Counted from the stretch's first letter, positions 8,589-17,222 are shown. The stretch: DNA of 64,000 bases from Intestinimonas butyriciproducens (GCF_004154955.1 NZ_CP011524.1:372001-436000); one strand, 5' to 3'. The notes: generated by a model not told the origin, from the sequence alone. Program-made: numbers and translations.

Positions 8589-9098
8589 TCATAAGTTCAA
8601 AAACATCGGAATGCATCCGTCTATCCCCATGTTGGACGGCATGGCCATGAGTTCCGCGAACGCCTTGAAGTCATGCCGCTTATAAAATGTTACGGCATCT
8701 GGTACGGAGTATAGGACGATATGGCTTGCCCCGCAATGCTTACCGGTTATGCCGTATAGGATTTCCATGAGGTAATACCAACAATAATCGCTCCAGTGCC
8801 CCGCATCCTCGTCCGCGTCTGGGAATATCTTATGCTGGTACTTTTCGTCTACCGCGAATATTTTCACCTCTACGGCTGGTGTTATGTTAAACTTAGAGGC
8901 TGATTGAATGATTATCCCACTACAAGACAATGATGCTATTCCCACTAATTCTTGTTTTCTGGCATCTGCCCAAAAACAATAGGAAACAGCATCATCGTCA
9001 TCCAGCAGTTCTTCACTAAAGTATTTATCAATATATTCGCTTCCGCAGTTGAAGGAAATACCAATTAAGTCATCTTTGCTGGCAAGCGTATATATCAC
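8589..9098 (-). CDS. GNAT-like acetyltransferase, possible toxin
   Basis: The 169-residue product resembles small GNAT N-acetyltransferases: an early beta strand, V-G-I-A-S-L-S-C-S, the central V-K-I-F-A-V-D-E-K-Y-Q and a late S-V-P-D-A-V-T-F-Y-K-R-H-D-F segment, which is typical of the C-terminal half of the fold. The usual R/Q-x-x-G-x-G/A acetyl-CoA loop is not clear, so activity is uncertain. Translation appears to start at a GTG 8 nt after the preceding small gene stop, so the two form a bicistron. GNAT proteins paired with a small upstream gene are often toxin-antitoxin modules; that is inference here. Confidence 0.6.
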   Translation of the reverse strand: MIYTLASKDDLIGISFNCGSEYIDKYFSEELLDDDDAVSYCFWADARKQELVGIASLSCSGIIIQSASKFNITPAVEVKIFAVDEKYQHKIFPDADEDAGHWSDYCWYYLMEILYGITGKHCGASHIVLYSVPDAVTFYKRHDFKAFAELMAMPSNMGIDGCIPMFLNL

Positions 9099-9106
9099 CT
9101 ATCGAA

Positions 9107-9301
9107 CTACCGCCCTTTAGCCCGCAACGTCGAAATTCTTTCATCCAGTTGACGTAAGCGACTAGTGTCTTTCCCGGAGGCTTCGGCCTTCCGAATTTTT
9201 TGCAGAGCCTCTAAAACAGCCCCGCTCCTAGTGTTTAATATGTCGGCATCGCGCGAGTCGATGAGAAAAGCGCCCTTTCTCGGCGCGGCTAATAGTGCCA
9301 T
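9107..9301 (-). CDS. Small protein upstream of the GNAT gene, possible antitoxin
   Basis: A 64-residue protein with a short beta start (K-G-A-F-L-I-D-S) and a charged helical second half (L-Q-K-I-R-K-A-E-A-S-G-K). I recognise no family. The start at 9301 is fixed by a GGAAGGAGG site about 8 nt upstream; further in-frame codons upstream lack one. It is co-transcribed with the GNAT gene from the promoter at 9367-9395. Confidence 0.55.
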   Translation of the reverse strand: MALLAAPRKGAFLIDSRDADILNTRSGAVLEALQKIRKAEASGKDTSRLRQLDERISTLRAKGR

Positions 9302-9366
9302 TTTCGAGCCTCCTTCCTTCCTTTTTCCTTCGAATGTGCTTCTAAATGGTACTTCCTCCTGGCCCA

Positions 9367-9395
9367 ATCATATCACCCCCGGTAAGCATAAGCAA
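9367..9395 (-). promoter_or_regulatory. Promoter of the small protein / GNAT pair
   Basis: On the minus strand TTGCTT (9390-9395) and TATGAT (9367-9372) are separated by 17 nt, about 65 bp before the start at 9301. Confidence 0.5.
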
Positions 9396-9692
9396 GAAAA
9401 ACTTTACTTTTTTCGGTAGAATTTTTCCCGCTGCAGTACATTTGTATGCATCTAGATGGATATGATTCGGGCAATCTGCGTCGGGCACGTACTCCCCATA
9501 CCTCACCAGCGTCCACCCCCTCCACGTTCGGGAGGGGGTTTCCGTTTGCCCTCCCGGGTAATTTCCCGCGGCCCCTCAATTCCGTGTGTAATTTCGTGTG
9601 CAATTTTTTGTTTTTTTGATGAGTGATGAGTCATATGCAACAGTGGCAAATCACAAAATAAAAAACCAGCGATCAATTGCGGCTGTAAAGAA
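9396..9692. other. Intergenic stretch without genes; one GC hairpin
   Basis: No convincing gene is seen. A hairpin with stem CCCCCTCC (9516-9523) / GGAGGGGG (9531-9538) followed by TTTCCGTTT could be a plus-strand terminator. GC content falls from about 9600 onward, and this may mark the left edge of the mobile DNA, but I could not find a matching attachment repeat at the right side. Confidence 0.35.
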
Positions 9693-9730
9693 AAAACCAG
9701 AAACGTAGATTTCTCAACGCTTCTGGTTTT
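9693..9730 (-). terminator. Intrinsic terminator of the Bro-N operon
   Basis: Read on the minus strand, AAAACCAGAA pairs with TTCTGGTTTT (10 bp) and is followed by further T residues, 53 bp after the stop at 9783. Confidence 0.7.
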
Positions 9731-9782
9731 GTAACATCAAAACGCTGTAGATGTCATGTTATCTCCGCAAAACTCAAATTAT

Positions 9783-10676
9783 TTATTCTTGTTTTGATGA
9801 GTCAACTTCCGATTCGGAGATACCCCCTTCAATCAAATCGGTTATCACTTGATTGAGTTGGGCAGCATTCTTTTCCGTAATAACAGGGACACCTGTTTGC
9901 AACTCAATAGCCTTTCGGGCATCTCCAGCGACTTTACCGCCTGCACGAGCCACTTCGATATTATCAGAAAAAGATTCCGGTGCTTTCTGCTTGGAAATTT
10001 CTGTGGTCGTAGCCTCGGCCAGCATATTCAGAACCAATTCCAGTGTAGTCATATTGTCCCGCAGGTTTTCCTTTTTCAGCCCCTTGAGATTCTTATACTG
10101 TCTGGTGGACATCCCGGACCATGCTCGGGATATCTCATCTGTAAGAATGGCATACTCAATGCCCTTTTGAACACCACGGGCATCCCATTCATCGGTCAGC
10201 TCTTTGCGGACCTGGATCGCCTGCAGTCGCTGATTGATCCATTCACGGGTATAGCCTTTCTTCAGATAGGTTTCCAGCGCCCGTTCAATGGTCAGTTCCG
10301 GATCTATCGTTTCTTCGATTCGCTCCCGACCAACCTGTGCCAACCATAGCTTAAACGGCTCAGCTTTGGGAGATGGTATGGACTGGATGATACGCAGAAG
10401 CTGTTCCGTATCTGCCACATCAGTATTATACCGTTTTCCATCCTTTGGGGACCTCAATTTCAGTTGCTGACAATTTGTCAGCAACTGATCTGCACCTTCG
10501 TCTTTAAGGCGTTGTTTCAGCTTTGCCCAGTAGTTGCTTGCGCCACGCTGATCCGGCTGATCGGTCAAAACTGCAACGACATCAACAACAGAAAAGTACC
10601 ATTCCTCTTTATCCTCGTCCCAGGCTGTGCGGATGCGCTTATCTTCAAAAAGCTGAATCTTATCCTCTTGCCCCAT
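9783..10676 (-). CDS. Bro-N / DinD-like phage-type protein
   Basis: The 297-residue product begins with a Bro-N-like domain (about residues 8-115; I-R-T-A-W-D-E-D, W-Y-F-S-V-V-D-V-V, S-N-Y-W-A-K-L-K) and continues with a helical region seen in DinD-type proteins. Bro-N proteins occur as antirepressors in phages and as stress-induced chromosomal genes. It starts directly after the phosphatase stop and is the last gene of a three-gene minus-strand operon. The role here is unknown; DNA binding is inferred from the family. Confidence 0.65.
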   Translation of the reverse strand: MGQEDKIQLFEDKRIRTAWDEDKEEWYFSVVDVVAVLTDQPDQRGASNYWAKLKQRLKDEGADQLLTNCQQLKLRSPKDGKRYNTDVADTEQLLRIIQSIPSPKAEPFKLWLAQVGRERIEETIDPELTIERALETYLKKGYTREWINQRLQAIQVRKELTDEWDARGVQKGIEYAILTDEISRAWSGMSTRQYKNLKGLKKENLRDNMTTLELVLNMLAEATTTEISKQKAPESFSDNIEVARAGGKVAGDARKAIELQTGVPVITEKNAAQLNQVITDLIEGGISESEVDSSKQE

Positions 10677-11144
10677 TCATATCACACCTCTTTTCTTCAG
10701 CAAATCATCAAGCAATCCCTGACAGCCTTCCATAACATCCCGCCAGGTCGCATCGAAGTCGCCGGTGTACCACGGGTCGGCTACTTCTCCTGGTCGGCTT
10801 GTAAAATCCATCAGAAGGTGCATTTTGTCGGCAAAGTCGCCACCACAGATCTGGTACATACTCCGGATATTGGCGTGATCCATGCCGATCAGCAGGTCGT
10901 ACTTGTCGTAGTCGCTGTTCTGGAGCTGCCATGCTGTTTTGCCGGAACAGTCGATTCCATGCTCGGCCAATTTCCGGCGGGCAGGCGGGTAAACAGGATT
11001 TCCGATTTCCTCGGTGCTGGTAGCAGCTGATTCGATCTGAAACTCCTGTGCCAGACCAGCTTTCTTCACCATATCTTTCATCACAAACTCGGTCATCGGG
11101 CTTCTGCAAATATTGCCATGACAGAGAAAAAGTATCTTGATCAT
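10677..11144 (-). CDS. Low-molecular-weight protein tyrosine phosphatase
   Basis: The 155-residue enzyme has the P-loop C-H-G-N-I-C-R-S at residues 8-15 (nucleophile Cys 8, Arg 14) and the general-acid Asp in V-A-D-P-W-Y near residue 120, all as in active LMW-PTPs that remove phosphate from phosphotyrosine or phosphoarginine proteins. I choose ATG 11144 since the P-loop then sits at its usual place close to the N-terminus. The gene lies fully within an out-of-frame reading frame extending from the DUF1016 gene. Confidence 0.85.
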   Translation of the reverse strand: MIKILFLCHGNICRSPMTEFVMKDMVKKAGLAQEFQIESAATSTEEIGNPVYPPARRKLAEHGIDCSGKTAWQLQNSDYDKYDLLIGMDHANIRSMYQICGGDFADKMHLLMDFTSRPGEVADPWYTGDFDATWRDVMEGCQGLLDDLLKKRGVI

Positions 11145-11625
11145 TTTCGGAACTCTCCAATTGATTTTCTTCATGATCAGTATAACATGGAACCTCAAAT
11201 TCGTCGAGCGTGAGTTCCTGATGAGCACATTCCTGGATAGCATTCTGGAGTGCGGTTTTTGACCATCCAAACTGTTTTGCGGCCAGCAGATACCAGCGTC
11301 GCTCCTCCATGTTCAGGTCCGCCTCCAGAATCACAACATTTTGTGTCCAGGAGATCTCTGCGGCGAGTTTCAAAAGTTCTTGATTGCCCTCGTACATCCG
11401 ATAAAAATCACGCATCCTCCGCAGATTGCGCGGGGAGAAACCAGGGACATTCGGATACTGTTCAGACAGGTATTCTGCAGCAGCAACCGCAGCACCCTTT
11501 TCAGAACGACCACATACAATTCGGCCTAATTCGCAGTATAGTTGCACTTGAGAAAAGTCAGCAGTTACTGCTGCATCCAAATCCGCAAACATGGCAGAAT
11601 AGTCGATGTTTTTGCGAGTGTTCAT
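10708..11625 (-). CDS. DUF1016 N-terminal domain protein, 3' truncated and out of frame over the phosphatase
   Basis: Residues 1 to about 150 match the N-terminal domain of DUF1016/YhcG proteins (S-P-R-N-L-R-R-M-R-D-F-Y and I-S-W-T-Q-N-V near the middle). The expected C-terminal PD-(D/E)XK nuclease domain is absent. From 11144 down to the stop at 10708 the frame runs through the phosphatase gene in another phase, and that tail has no family character. The gene looks cut by a deletion that fused it to the phosphatase promoter side. The start at 11625 follows AGAAAGGAGAAACT. Confidence 0.55.
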   Translation of the reverse strand: MNTRKNIDYSAMFADLDAAVTADFSQVQLYCELGRIVCGRSEKGAAVAAAEYLSEQYPNVPGFSPRNLRRMRDFYRMYEGNQELLKLAAEISWTQNVVILEADLNMEERRWYLLAAKQFGWSKTALQNAIQECAHQELTLDEFEVPCYTDHEENQLESSENDQDTFSLSWQYLQKPDDRVCDERYGEESWSGTGVSDRISCYQHRGNRKSCLPACPPEIGRAWNRLFRQNSMAAPEQRLRQVRPADRHGSRQYPEYVPDLWWRLCRQNAPSDGFYKPTRRSSRPVVHRRLRCDLAGCYGRLSGIA

Positions 11626-11659
11626 AGTTTCTCCTTTCTGATAAATTATGCTTAACCGA

Positions 11660-11712
11660 AAACAGGCCAAAGAGAAATACGGGATACTCCCGCACTTCTC
11701 TTTGGCCTGTTT
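11660..11712. terminator. Long perfect inverted repeat, probable terminator
   Basis: AAACAGGCCAAAGAGAA (11660-11676) pairs over 17 bp with 11696-11712, loop 19 nt. It touches the stop codon of the metallophosphoesterase gene and precedes the DUF1016 gene, so it probably ends the former transcript. Confidence 0.65.
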
Positions 11713-12457
11713 ACACCACCCGAATCATCTGTTCCCAGAGAAGAACGAATCGGTCATCCAGGATTTTGTTGTCATGATAGTGTCCGAACAGCCAGTAATG
11801 AAACCGGGTTCTTTCTTTGACTTCTTCCAGATAATCTGTCAGGGGATCATGGGCATATCCTCCTGCGCCCAGTTGGTCTACAATACTGCTGGGAGCACAG
11901 TGGGTGATGACATAGTTCACTTCATGCCGGACACGCTCCAAATTGTTTCGGGCTTCTTCATATTCCGCAGCACTCGGAAGCTCCTGTTTCCACCAGGAAC
12001 GATGGTTTACACGGAAACTGGCCCCCATCCTGCGAAGTGTCCAGTATTGTTCTTCGAAATCTGGAGCGTAGGGATTCAGTACACCGTATTCCATATCGTG
12101 GCTCCTTGCTCCGCCCATAGTAAAGAATGTATATCCCTGCAGTTCAAATACCTGTCCCCGCATCAAGTGGATCACATGCGGGCGGATGCGCTGGACTTTC
12201 CCACCGTTCCATTCCTCGACAGGGTATTTCCCCAGCAGATCAAAGTTCTCGTGATTGCCGCTGACAAACAGCACGGTGAAGGGTAAGGATTCCAGCCAGT
12301 CCAGGTTCCGATTATCTTTTTTTCGCCCGTCCCACAGACCACCAAAGTCACCGCAGATGATCATGTAATCCTCTTTGGTCATTTCAGCTTGCTCCGGGAA
12401 GTGTTCGGGCTGAAACCGCTCGAAATTGCCATGGGTATCGCCGGTCGCATAAATCAT
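11711..12457 (-). CDS. Calcineurin-like metallophosphoesterase
   Basis: The 248-residue product has the metal-binding motifs of the calcineurin phosphoesterase fold in order: G-D-T-H-G-N near the start, C-G-D-F-G-G near 35, S-G-N-H-E-N near 68, and a late T-H-C-A-P plus G-H-Y-H. Members hydrolyse phosphomono- or diesters with two metal ions. ATG 12457 has AAGGTG 6 nt before it; a GTG at 12466 is an alternative. It lies between recombinase genes and the phosphatase group, a common cargo position in Clostridia elements. Confidence 0.82.
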   Translation of the reverse strand: MIYATGDTHGNFERFQPEHFPEQAEMTKEDYMIICGDFGGLWDGRKKDNRNLDWLESLPFTVLFVSGNHENFDLLGKYPVEEWNGGKVQRIRPHVIHLMRGQVFELQGYTFFTMGGARSHDMEYGVLNPYAPDFEEQYWTLRRMGASFRVNHRSWWKQELPSAAEYEEARNNLERVRHEVNYVITHCAPSSIVDQLGAGGYAHDPLTDYLEEVKERTRFHYWLFGHYHDNKILDDRFVLLWEQMIRVV

Positions 12458-12479
12458 ATCGTTCACCTTCTTTTTCTCA

Positions 12480-14105
12480 TTATATCATATCCTGCTCCAC
12501 TTGAATGCCCCCGCGCAGGATCACCGTGATATGTTCCGCAGAGACGACCTTCACCGTATCCACCAGCTGTCGGATGAGGATTTCATCCCATTCCTGAATC
12601 TCTGCAGATGCGCCCTCCATGACCGCGGCAGCTTCTTCGATCCGTCGAATTGCCCGCACATTGCTTTTACGCTGTTCTTCTATGGCTTGCCGTTTTTCCT
12701 TCAGAACAGCGGCCTCGTCCATAATTTCCTTGAGCTGGACTGTATAGATGGATGGATTTTCTGCATGAGCGGCTTTTGCCACCAGAGTCCTTGTCAGGTC
12801 ATTCAACTCATCCAGCCGACTTTCTATATCTGACAGGCTCATGCTCTCGCCTGGAATCGGTGCCAGCACCTGTTCCATAGCTCCGGTGATTTTCCGGATG
12901 AGTGTGCTTTTCCGGCTCATTGCAGAGTTGATTGCTGCGAGAATCGACCGCTGAAGCTGATCTTCATCGACTGATGGCGAGTTGTGGCAATATTTTGTTC
13001 CATAGTCCAGTCGGCTGACGCAGCGCCATACAACCCGTTTTTTGCCCCGTTTGGACCATGTGCATCGGCGGTACAGTGTTCCACATTCTCCACATACAAG
13101 CCGCTCTGAGAGCGCATATTTGCTGGCATAGGAGGTCATTCCCGTGGGAGCATTCTTTTTTGAAGGACTTTTTCCTGCGTTGCGCCTTGCCATTTCTGCC
13201 TGTACCGCATCGAATGTCTTTCGGTCTACGATTCCATCATGATGGTTTTCCACCAGGTACATTGGGAGCTGACCTGTATTGCGGATTACCTTTCGGCTGA
13301 TACAGTCACTGATGTAGGTCTTTTGGAGCAGGACATCACCGCAGTATTTTTCATTGGTCAGGATGCTGCGGATCGATGATATGGTCCACTCTGCACCTCC
13401 TGCCACATTGGGGATCTGCTCCGATTCCAGCCAGTCTTTGAGCATCCGCAGGCTGGCGCCGGTCAGGTACCGGTCATAAATCGACCGGACGACATCTGCC
13501 TGTTCCGGAATGATCTGGGGCATACCATCCTCGCCCTTCTCGTATGCATACAGGCGTTTGTACTGTATGATGGCTTTACCTTCCCGCATGGCCTGCCGCT
13601 TGCCCCAGCGGACATTGGCGCTGATGCTCTCACTTTCCGCCTGGGCGAAGGCGCCCAGCATGGTGATGAGGATCTCGCTGTCCGACTCCATGGTGTTGAT
13701 GTTTTCCTTTTCGAAGATGACTGCGATACCCAATTCCCGGAGAGCCCGGATATAGTTCAGGCAGTCTACCGTATTTCTGGCAAAGCGGGAGATGGACTTG
13801 GTCAGGATGATATCGATTTTCTTACGCTTGCACTGGCGGATCATCTTCAGAAATTCAGGGCGCTTTCGGGCAGAAGTTCCTGTGATGCCCTCATCGGCAA
13901 AAATGCCTGCCATCGTCCAGTCCTTATTGCCCATGATTTTGTCGGTATAGTAGGTCTGCTGGGCTTCGTAGCTGGTGAGCTGTTCCTCGTCATCTGTAGA
14001 TACCCGGCAGTAAGCGGCGACTCGCAGCTGCCGCTGGACAGCCTGCTGTGCTGTGCTTTCCACTTTCGCAGGGATCGTAATGACTCTGGGTGGATTGTCT
14101 CTCAT
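12480..14105 (-). CDS. Large serine recombinase, third gene of the triple module
   Basis: The 541-residue product has a resolvase catalytic domain (residues 28-180; Y-C-R-V-S-T with nucleophile Ser near 36, S-I-S-R-F-A-R-N, A-Q-A-E-S-E-S), a Recombinase domain, a zinc ribbon (C-G-E-C-G ... C-V-S-R) and a C-terminal coiled coil. Such enzymes integrate and excise mobile elements at attP/attB. Its ATG at 14105 lies 116 bp inside the end of the middle recombinase gene, so the three genes are coupled. Confidence 0.9.
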   Translation of the reverse strand: MRDNPPRVITIPAKVESTAQQAVQRQLRVAAYCRVSTDDEEQLTSYEAQQTYYTDKIMGNKDWTMAGIFADEGITGTSARKRPEFLKMIRQCKRKKIDIILTKSISRFARNTVDCLNYIRALRELGIAVIFEKENINTMESDSEILITMLGAFAQAESESISANVRWGKRQAMREGKAIIQYKRLYAYEKGEDGMPQIIPEQADVVRSIYDRYLTGASLRMLKDWLESEQIPNVAGGAEWTISSIRSILTNEKYCGDVLLQKTYISDCISRKVIRNTGQLPMYLVENHHDGIVDRKTFDAVQAEMARRNAGKSPSKKNAPTGMTSYASKYALSERLVCGECGTLYRRCTWSKRGKKRVVWRCVSRLDYGTKYCHNSPSVDEDQLQRSILAAINSAMSRKSTLIRKITGAMEQVLAPIPGESMSLSDIESRLDELNDLTRTLVAKAAHAENPSIYTVQLKEIMDEAAVLKEKRQAIEEQRKSNVRAIRRIEEAAAVMEGASAEIQEWDEILIRQLVDTVKVVSAEHITVILRGGIQVEQDMI

Positions 14106-14844
14106 TGTGGTTCACTCCTATGATTTGATTATTTTTCAGTCGTATGGCTATGGATTTATCACTGTATACACGGATTGCGGATACCGTGGTTTTCAGCAGT
14201 TTTGCGTCCAATTCACGCATGACCGGATGCTGGGCAAATATTCGCCGGAGCCGGATACTCTCATATTCATCTGCATCGATAGCACTATATTGTACAGAGG
14301 CAATGGAGCGGATAAGCTCTTGAGCTGCATCTTCGTCGATTGGCTGGCAGGATAGCACTGCATCCAATTGCCTTTGCAGTTCCACATTCTCGCTTTTAGG
14401 ATGGGGCGACACCACTTGAATCCGTTCCGGATTGTTGAGCAGCATATTGAGCAGACCTAACACCTGCTGTTCTATCTGCTTCGTTTCTGTCCACCCACTG
14501 AGACGGCGAAGGATCTTCTGTGCCTCTGTAATATGGGTGGTCACTTGCTTGGCGCTGCGTTTTTTTATCGCACTTGTCATAGTTTCTTCCTGCAGGATAG
14601 CAGGATAGCCCTTGTCACCGATATAACGGCGATCCTCCAGAATCCGTGCTACCATATTTTTGTTCCAGACCCTTCCAACATCGTATGGAATCTTCTGCTC
14701 CCGAAGCCACTCAACCAGGCTGTTGTAGGATTCTCCGGCGATATACGCCTGGAAGACATGCTTTACCAGCACTGCCTCCGGTGGATGAAGTACGATTTTA
14801 CCCAGTTCCATGTGATAGCCGAAGGGCAGTTTCCGATTTCCCAT
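13990..14844 (-). CDS. Serine recombinase-like protein lacking the catalytic domain, middle gene of the module
   Basis: The 284-residue protein starts straight in a Recombinase domain (L-P-F-G-Y-H, R-Y-I-G-D-K-G-Y) and continues as helices. It has no resolvase domain, hence no catalytic Ser, and no zinc ribbon. Its ATG overlaps the stop of the upstream recombinase by one base (TGATG). It probably acts as an architectural partner of the two active recombinases. Triple serine-recombinase cassettes are known from other Clostridia and streptococcal elements. Confidence 0.75.
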   Translation of the reverse strand: MGNRKLPFGYHMELGKIVLHPPEAVLVKHVFQAYIAGESYNSLVEWLREQKIPYDVGRVWNKNMVARILEDRRYIGDKGYPAILQEETMTSAIKKRSAKQVTTHITEAQKILRRLSGWTETKQIEQQVLGLLNMLLNNPERIQVVSPHPKSENVELQRQLDAVLSCQPIDEDAAQELIRSIASVQYSAIDADEYESIRLRRIFAQHPVMRELDAKLLKTTVSAIRVYSDKSIAIRLKNNQIIGVNHNERQSTQSHYDPCESGKHSTAGCPAAAASRRLLPGIYR

Positions 14845-16445
14845 CAGCGCACCGTCCTTTCAATGGTTTCTGTAAGCTCCAATCCGTTTTTCAGGCGGAA
14901 TCGAAGCTGTTCTTTACTGTCCACAATAATCTTGTCAATCAGTTCACCGAACAGCTCTGCATCGAAGGCATCAAGGAAATCCGGCCCTGCTTCTAAGATA
15001 TCCATCAGCTCCTGCGTTTGAGCGATGGTGTTGTCGCCATCGGAGGCTAACAGGCGTTCCTTTTTCAGCTTTGCAGTGCGGAGCTGTTCGGTCAGCTCAT
15101 TGCTCTGGGATATAAAAATGTCAGGATCAATGAGGCCCTGCTGTTTCAGCGTGGTCAACATTTGATTCTGACTGGAAAGTTCAGATATTTGTTTGTTCAG
15201 CTCAATGACATCCAGACTCCAGAGCATTCTGCGGTTGCGGATCGTCAGGAGACTGGTGATCATCTGGGAGAGGATCGGCTCTCCATGGTGCTTGAGGTTA
15301 TAGTACAGACGCAGGACGGCTTCCTCGATTTGGGACTCTGGTATCTGTTCCATGACACAGGCATCTTTTTGTCTGTCGTGTTTGCGGCACACCCAGTATG
15401 TTATGTCCTTTGACATTTTCCTTTTGAAGTATGTCCCACAGTTTCCGCACAGGATCGTCATGGTGAAGGGATATTGCTCCCGAGGTGAATGGGTAATTTT
15501 AGAGCTTTTCGCCTGATACAGCGCCTGCGCCCTTTCAAATATGAGCCTGTCCACAATAGGTGGGTGACTGTCTGCAATGTAGTACTGATCCTTATTTCCA
15601 TGGTTTATCTTCTTTTTGACCGGAAGGGTATCAGTCGAATATCGTTTCTGCAGCAGGGAGTCACCGACATATTTTTCGTTTTGCAAGACATAGCAGACCG
15701 TTGTGTGCTGCCAGTATGGGATTTTATCTCTTGTGGGAATTCCTAAGCTTGTGATTTCCGATGCGATTTCTGTGGTGCTGTACCCAGCCAGGAACCTGTC
15801 GAAGATCAACCGCACGATTTGTGCTTCGGATTCTACGATTTCAAGCCTCCCATCGCACAACCGGTATCCAAACGGCGCCTTACAGGTAATGAACTTACCG
15901 CTTTGCATTCGTTTCTGATAGCTCCACCGCATATTACCTGAGATTGATTCGCTCTCAGCCTGAGCGAAGGCAGCGAATATGGCCGTCATCATCTCACCGG
16001 ACATGGTGGATGTGTCGATATTTTCTTTTTCGAAGTAGATGCTGATTCCCAGCGCTTTCAGTTCTCGGATCGTCTCCAGACATTCTGTGGTGTTTCGGGC
16101 AAATCGGGAGATGGATTTCACCAATATCCGGTCAATCAGCCCTCTGTGGCAATCTGCCAGAAGTCGTTGGAAGTCCTCCCGCTTTTCAGCAGAAGTGCCT
16201 GTGATACCCTCATCTGCATAAATGTCCACCATGCTCCAGTTTTCTTTTCCGGAGATCAGGTCTGCATAGTGCCGATTCTGAGCGGCGAAGGAGTTGAGCT
16301 GGTCATCGGAAGCAGAGCTGACACGGGCGTAAGCAGCTACCCGCAGCTTGATGTCCTGCTGCTTTTCAGTAGCCTCTATCGTAATAACTCTGCACTGCTT
16401 TTCCTGCAGGGCCATACTTCCATCGGTCAGCTGCTTTTTCTCCAT
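14844..16445 (-). CDS. Large serine recombinase, first gene of the triple module
   Basis: The 533-residue enzyme has the resolvase domain at about 34-190 (Y-A-R-V-S-S with Ser near 43, S-I-S-R-F-A-R-N, A-Q-A-E-S-E-S), a Recombinase domain, a zinc ribbon (C-G-N-C-G ... W-V-C-R) and a C-terminal coiled coil with G-E-L-I-D-K-I-I. An AAGGAGGTGAACTGAC leader fixes ATG 16445. It is intact by eye and should be a functional integrase/excisionase of the element remnant. Confidence 0.9.
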   Translation of the reverse strand: MEKKQLTDGSMALQEKQCRVITIEATEKQQDIKLRVAAYARVSSASDDQLNSFAAQNRHYADLISGKENWSMVDIYADEGITGTSAEKREDFQRLLADCHRGLIDRILVKSISRFARNTTECLETIRELKALGISIYFEKENIDTSTMSGEMMTAIFAAFAQAESESISGNMRWSYQKRMQSGKFITCKAPFGYRLCDGRLEIVESEAQIVRLIFDRFLAGYSTTEIASEITSLGIPTRDKIPYWQHTTVCYVLQNEKYVGDSLLQKRYSTDTLPVKKKINHGNKDQYYIADSHPPIVDRLIFERAQALYQAKSSKITHSPREQYPFTMTILCGNCGTYFKRKMSKDITYWVCRKHDRQKDACVMEQIPESQIEEAVLRLYYNLKHHGEPILSQMITSLLTIRNRRMLWSLDVIELNKQISELSSQNQMLTTLKQQGLIDPDIFISQSNELTEQLRTAKLKKERLLASDGDNTIAQTQELMDILEAGPDFLDAFDAELFGELIDKIIVDSKEQLRFRLKNGLELTETIERTVR

Positions 16446-16519
16446 GTCAGTTCACCTCCTTACAGCAACAAACACTACCACACTTTTGCCCCAATAGCTA
16501 TCACCAAATGCAACGAAAA

Positions 16520-16672
16520 TCAGGGAAACAGAATGATCTCCACACCATCCTGCACAGAGAGGTAGCTTGCAATTTTTTGAGCCTCTTTTTCGGTGCATTT
16601 CCCAATCTGGACAAGGTTTTTAAGCAGCGTGATAATGCCACAGTAATCGATGTTTACATTCTGTACTGTCAT
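16520..16672 (-). CDS. Small protein at the head of the recombinase module
   Basis: A 50-residue protein whose L-L-K-N-L-V-Q-I-G-K-C-T-E-K-E-A-Q-K-I-A segment resembles a short SHOCT-like helical hairpin. The start at ATG 16672 is set by GGGAGGATTACT. It is the first gene of the recombinase transcript, separated from it by about 75 bp. I do not recognise a named family with confidence. Confidence 0.5.
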   Translation of the reverse strand: MTVQNVNIDYCGIITLLKNLVQIGKCTEKEAQKIASYLSVQDGVEIILFP

Positions 16673-16717
16673 AGTAATCCTCCCTTCATTTACGGTTTTA
16701 CTAAACCTTGATACCAC

Positions 16718-17222
16718 AAAAATAGAGGCCGCCCAATTTGGTTGGGGAAGCCTTGGCTTGCTCTACTACATTGCAGGCGACCTCCATTGCTTCTAATATC
16801 AAGAATTTTTGCCTGTATTCGACACTACTTCCCCAGGCAGGGCGGCAACATAAACTGTGCTGGCGCACATCACGGGAATCTCACCCCTCCGGGGAACGCC
16901 CGAAGCTGCGTACAGGAGTACCATTGTGGGCTGACGGGATCTTGGCGAAGCAGGGTGCCAATCCTGCTCTGGCCTGAGTGGGTATCGCTCTGCACCTTAA
17001 TTGGCCGTCCTTAGATGCGGAAATGATCCGCACAGGTGGTCTTCGCGCACTCGGCCTGACGCTGGCTCCGTCAGCTGATGTATCTATGCTACCGGATATG
17101 ACTGCTTGGAGCAGTATTTTTCAAGGTACTGTGAGATTAACTGATCTCACTAAGATTGTAACTCTGTGTGTTTCAGAATTACATAAACAGAATGGAAGGT
17201 TACCTACCCAAAATGGAAGGTT
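16718..17222. other. Non-coding, hairpin-rich stretch upstream of the recombinases
   Basis: About 500 bp without a convincing gene. Visible secondary structure includes TGCGGA/TCCGCA (around 17017-17034), CTGACG/CGTCAG (around 17057-17075) and GTGAGAT/ATCTCAC (around 17131-17150). A direct repeat AATGGAAGGTT occurs twice just before 17222. It could hold the recombination site of the serine recombinases or a structured RNA. Neither is proven. Confidence 0.4.

Noticed and set aside
16742-17014. A 90-codon plus-strand frame in the non-coding stretch
   Set aside because: No ribosome site, odd composition and overlap with hairpins; treated as non-coding.
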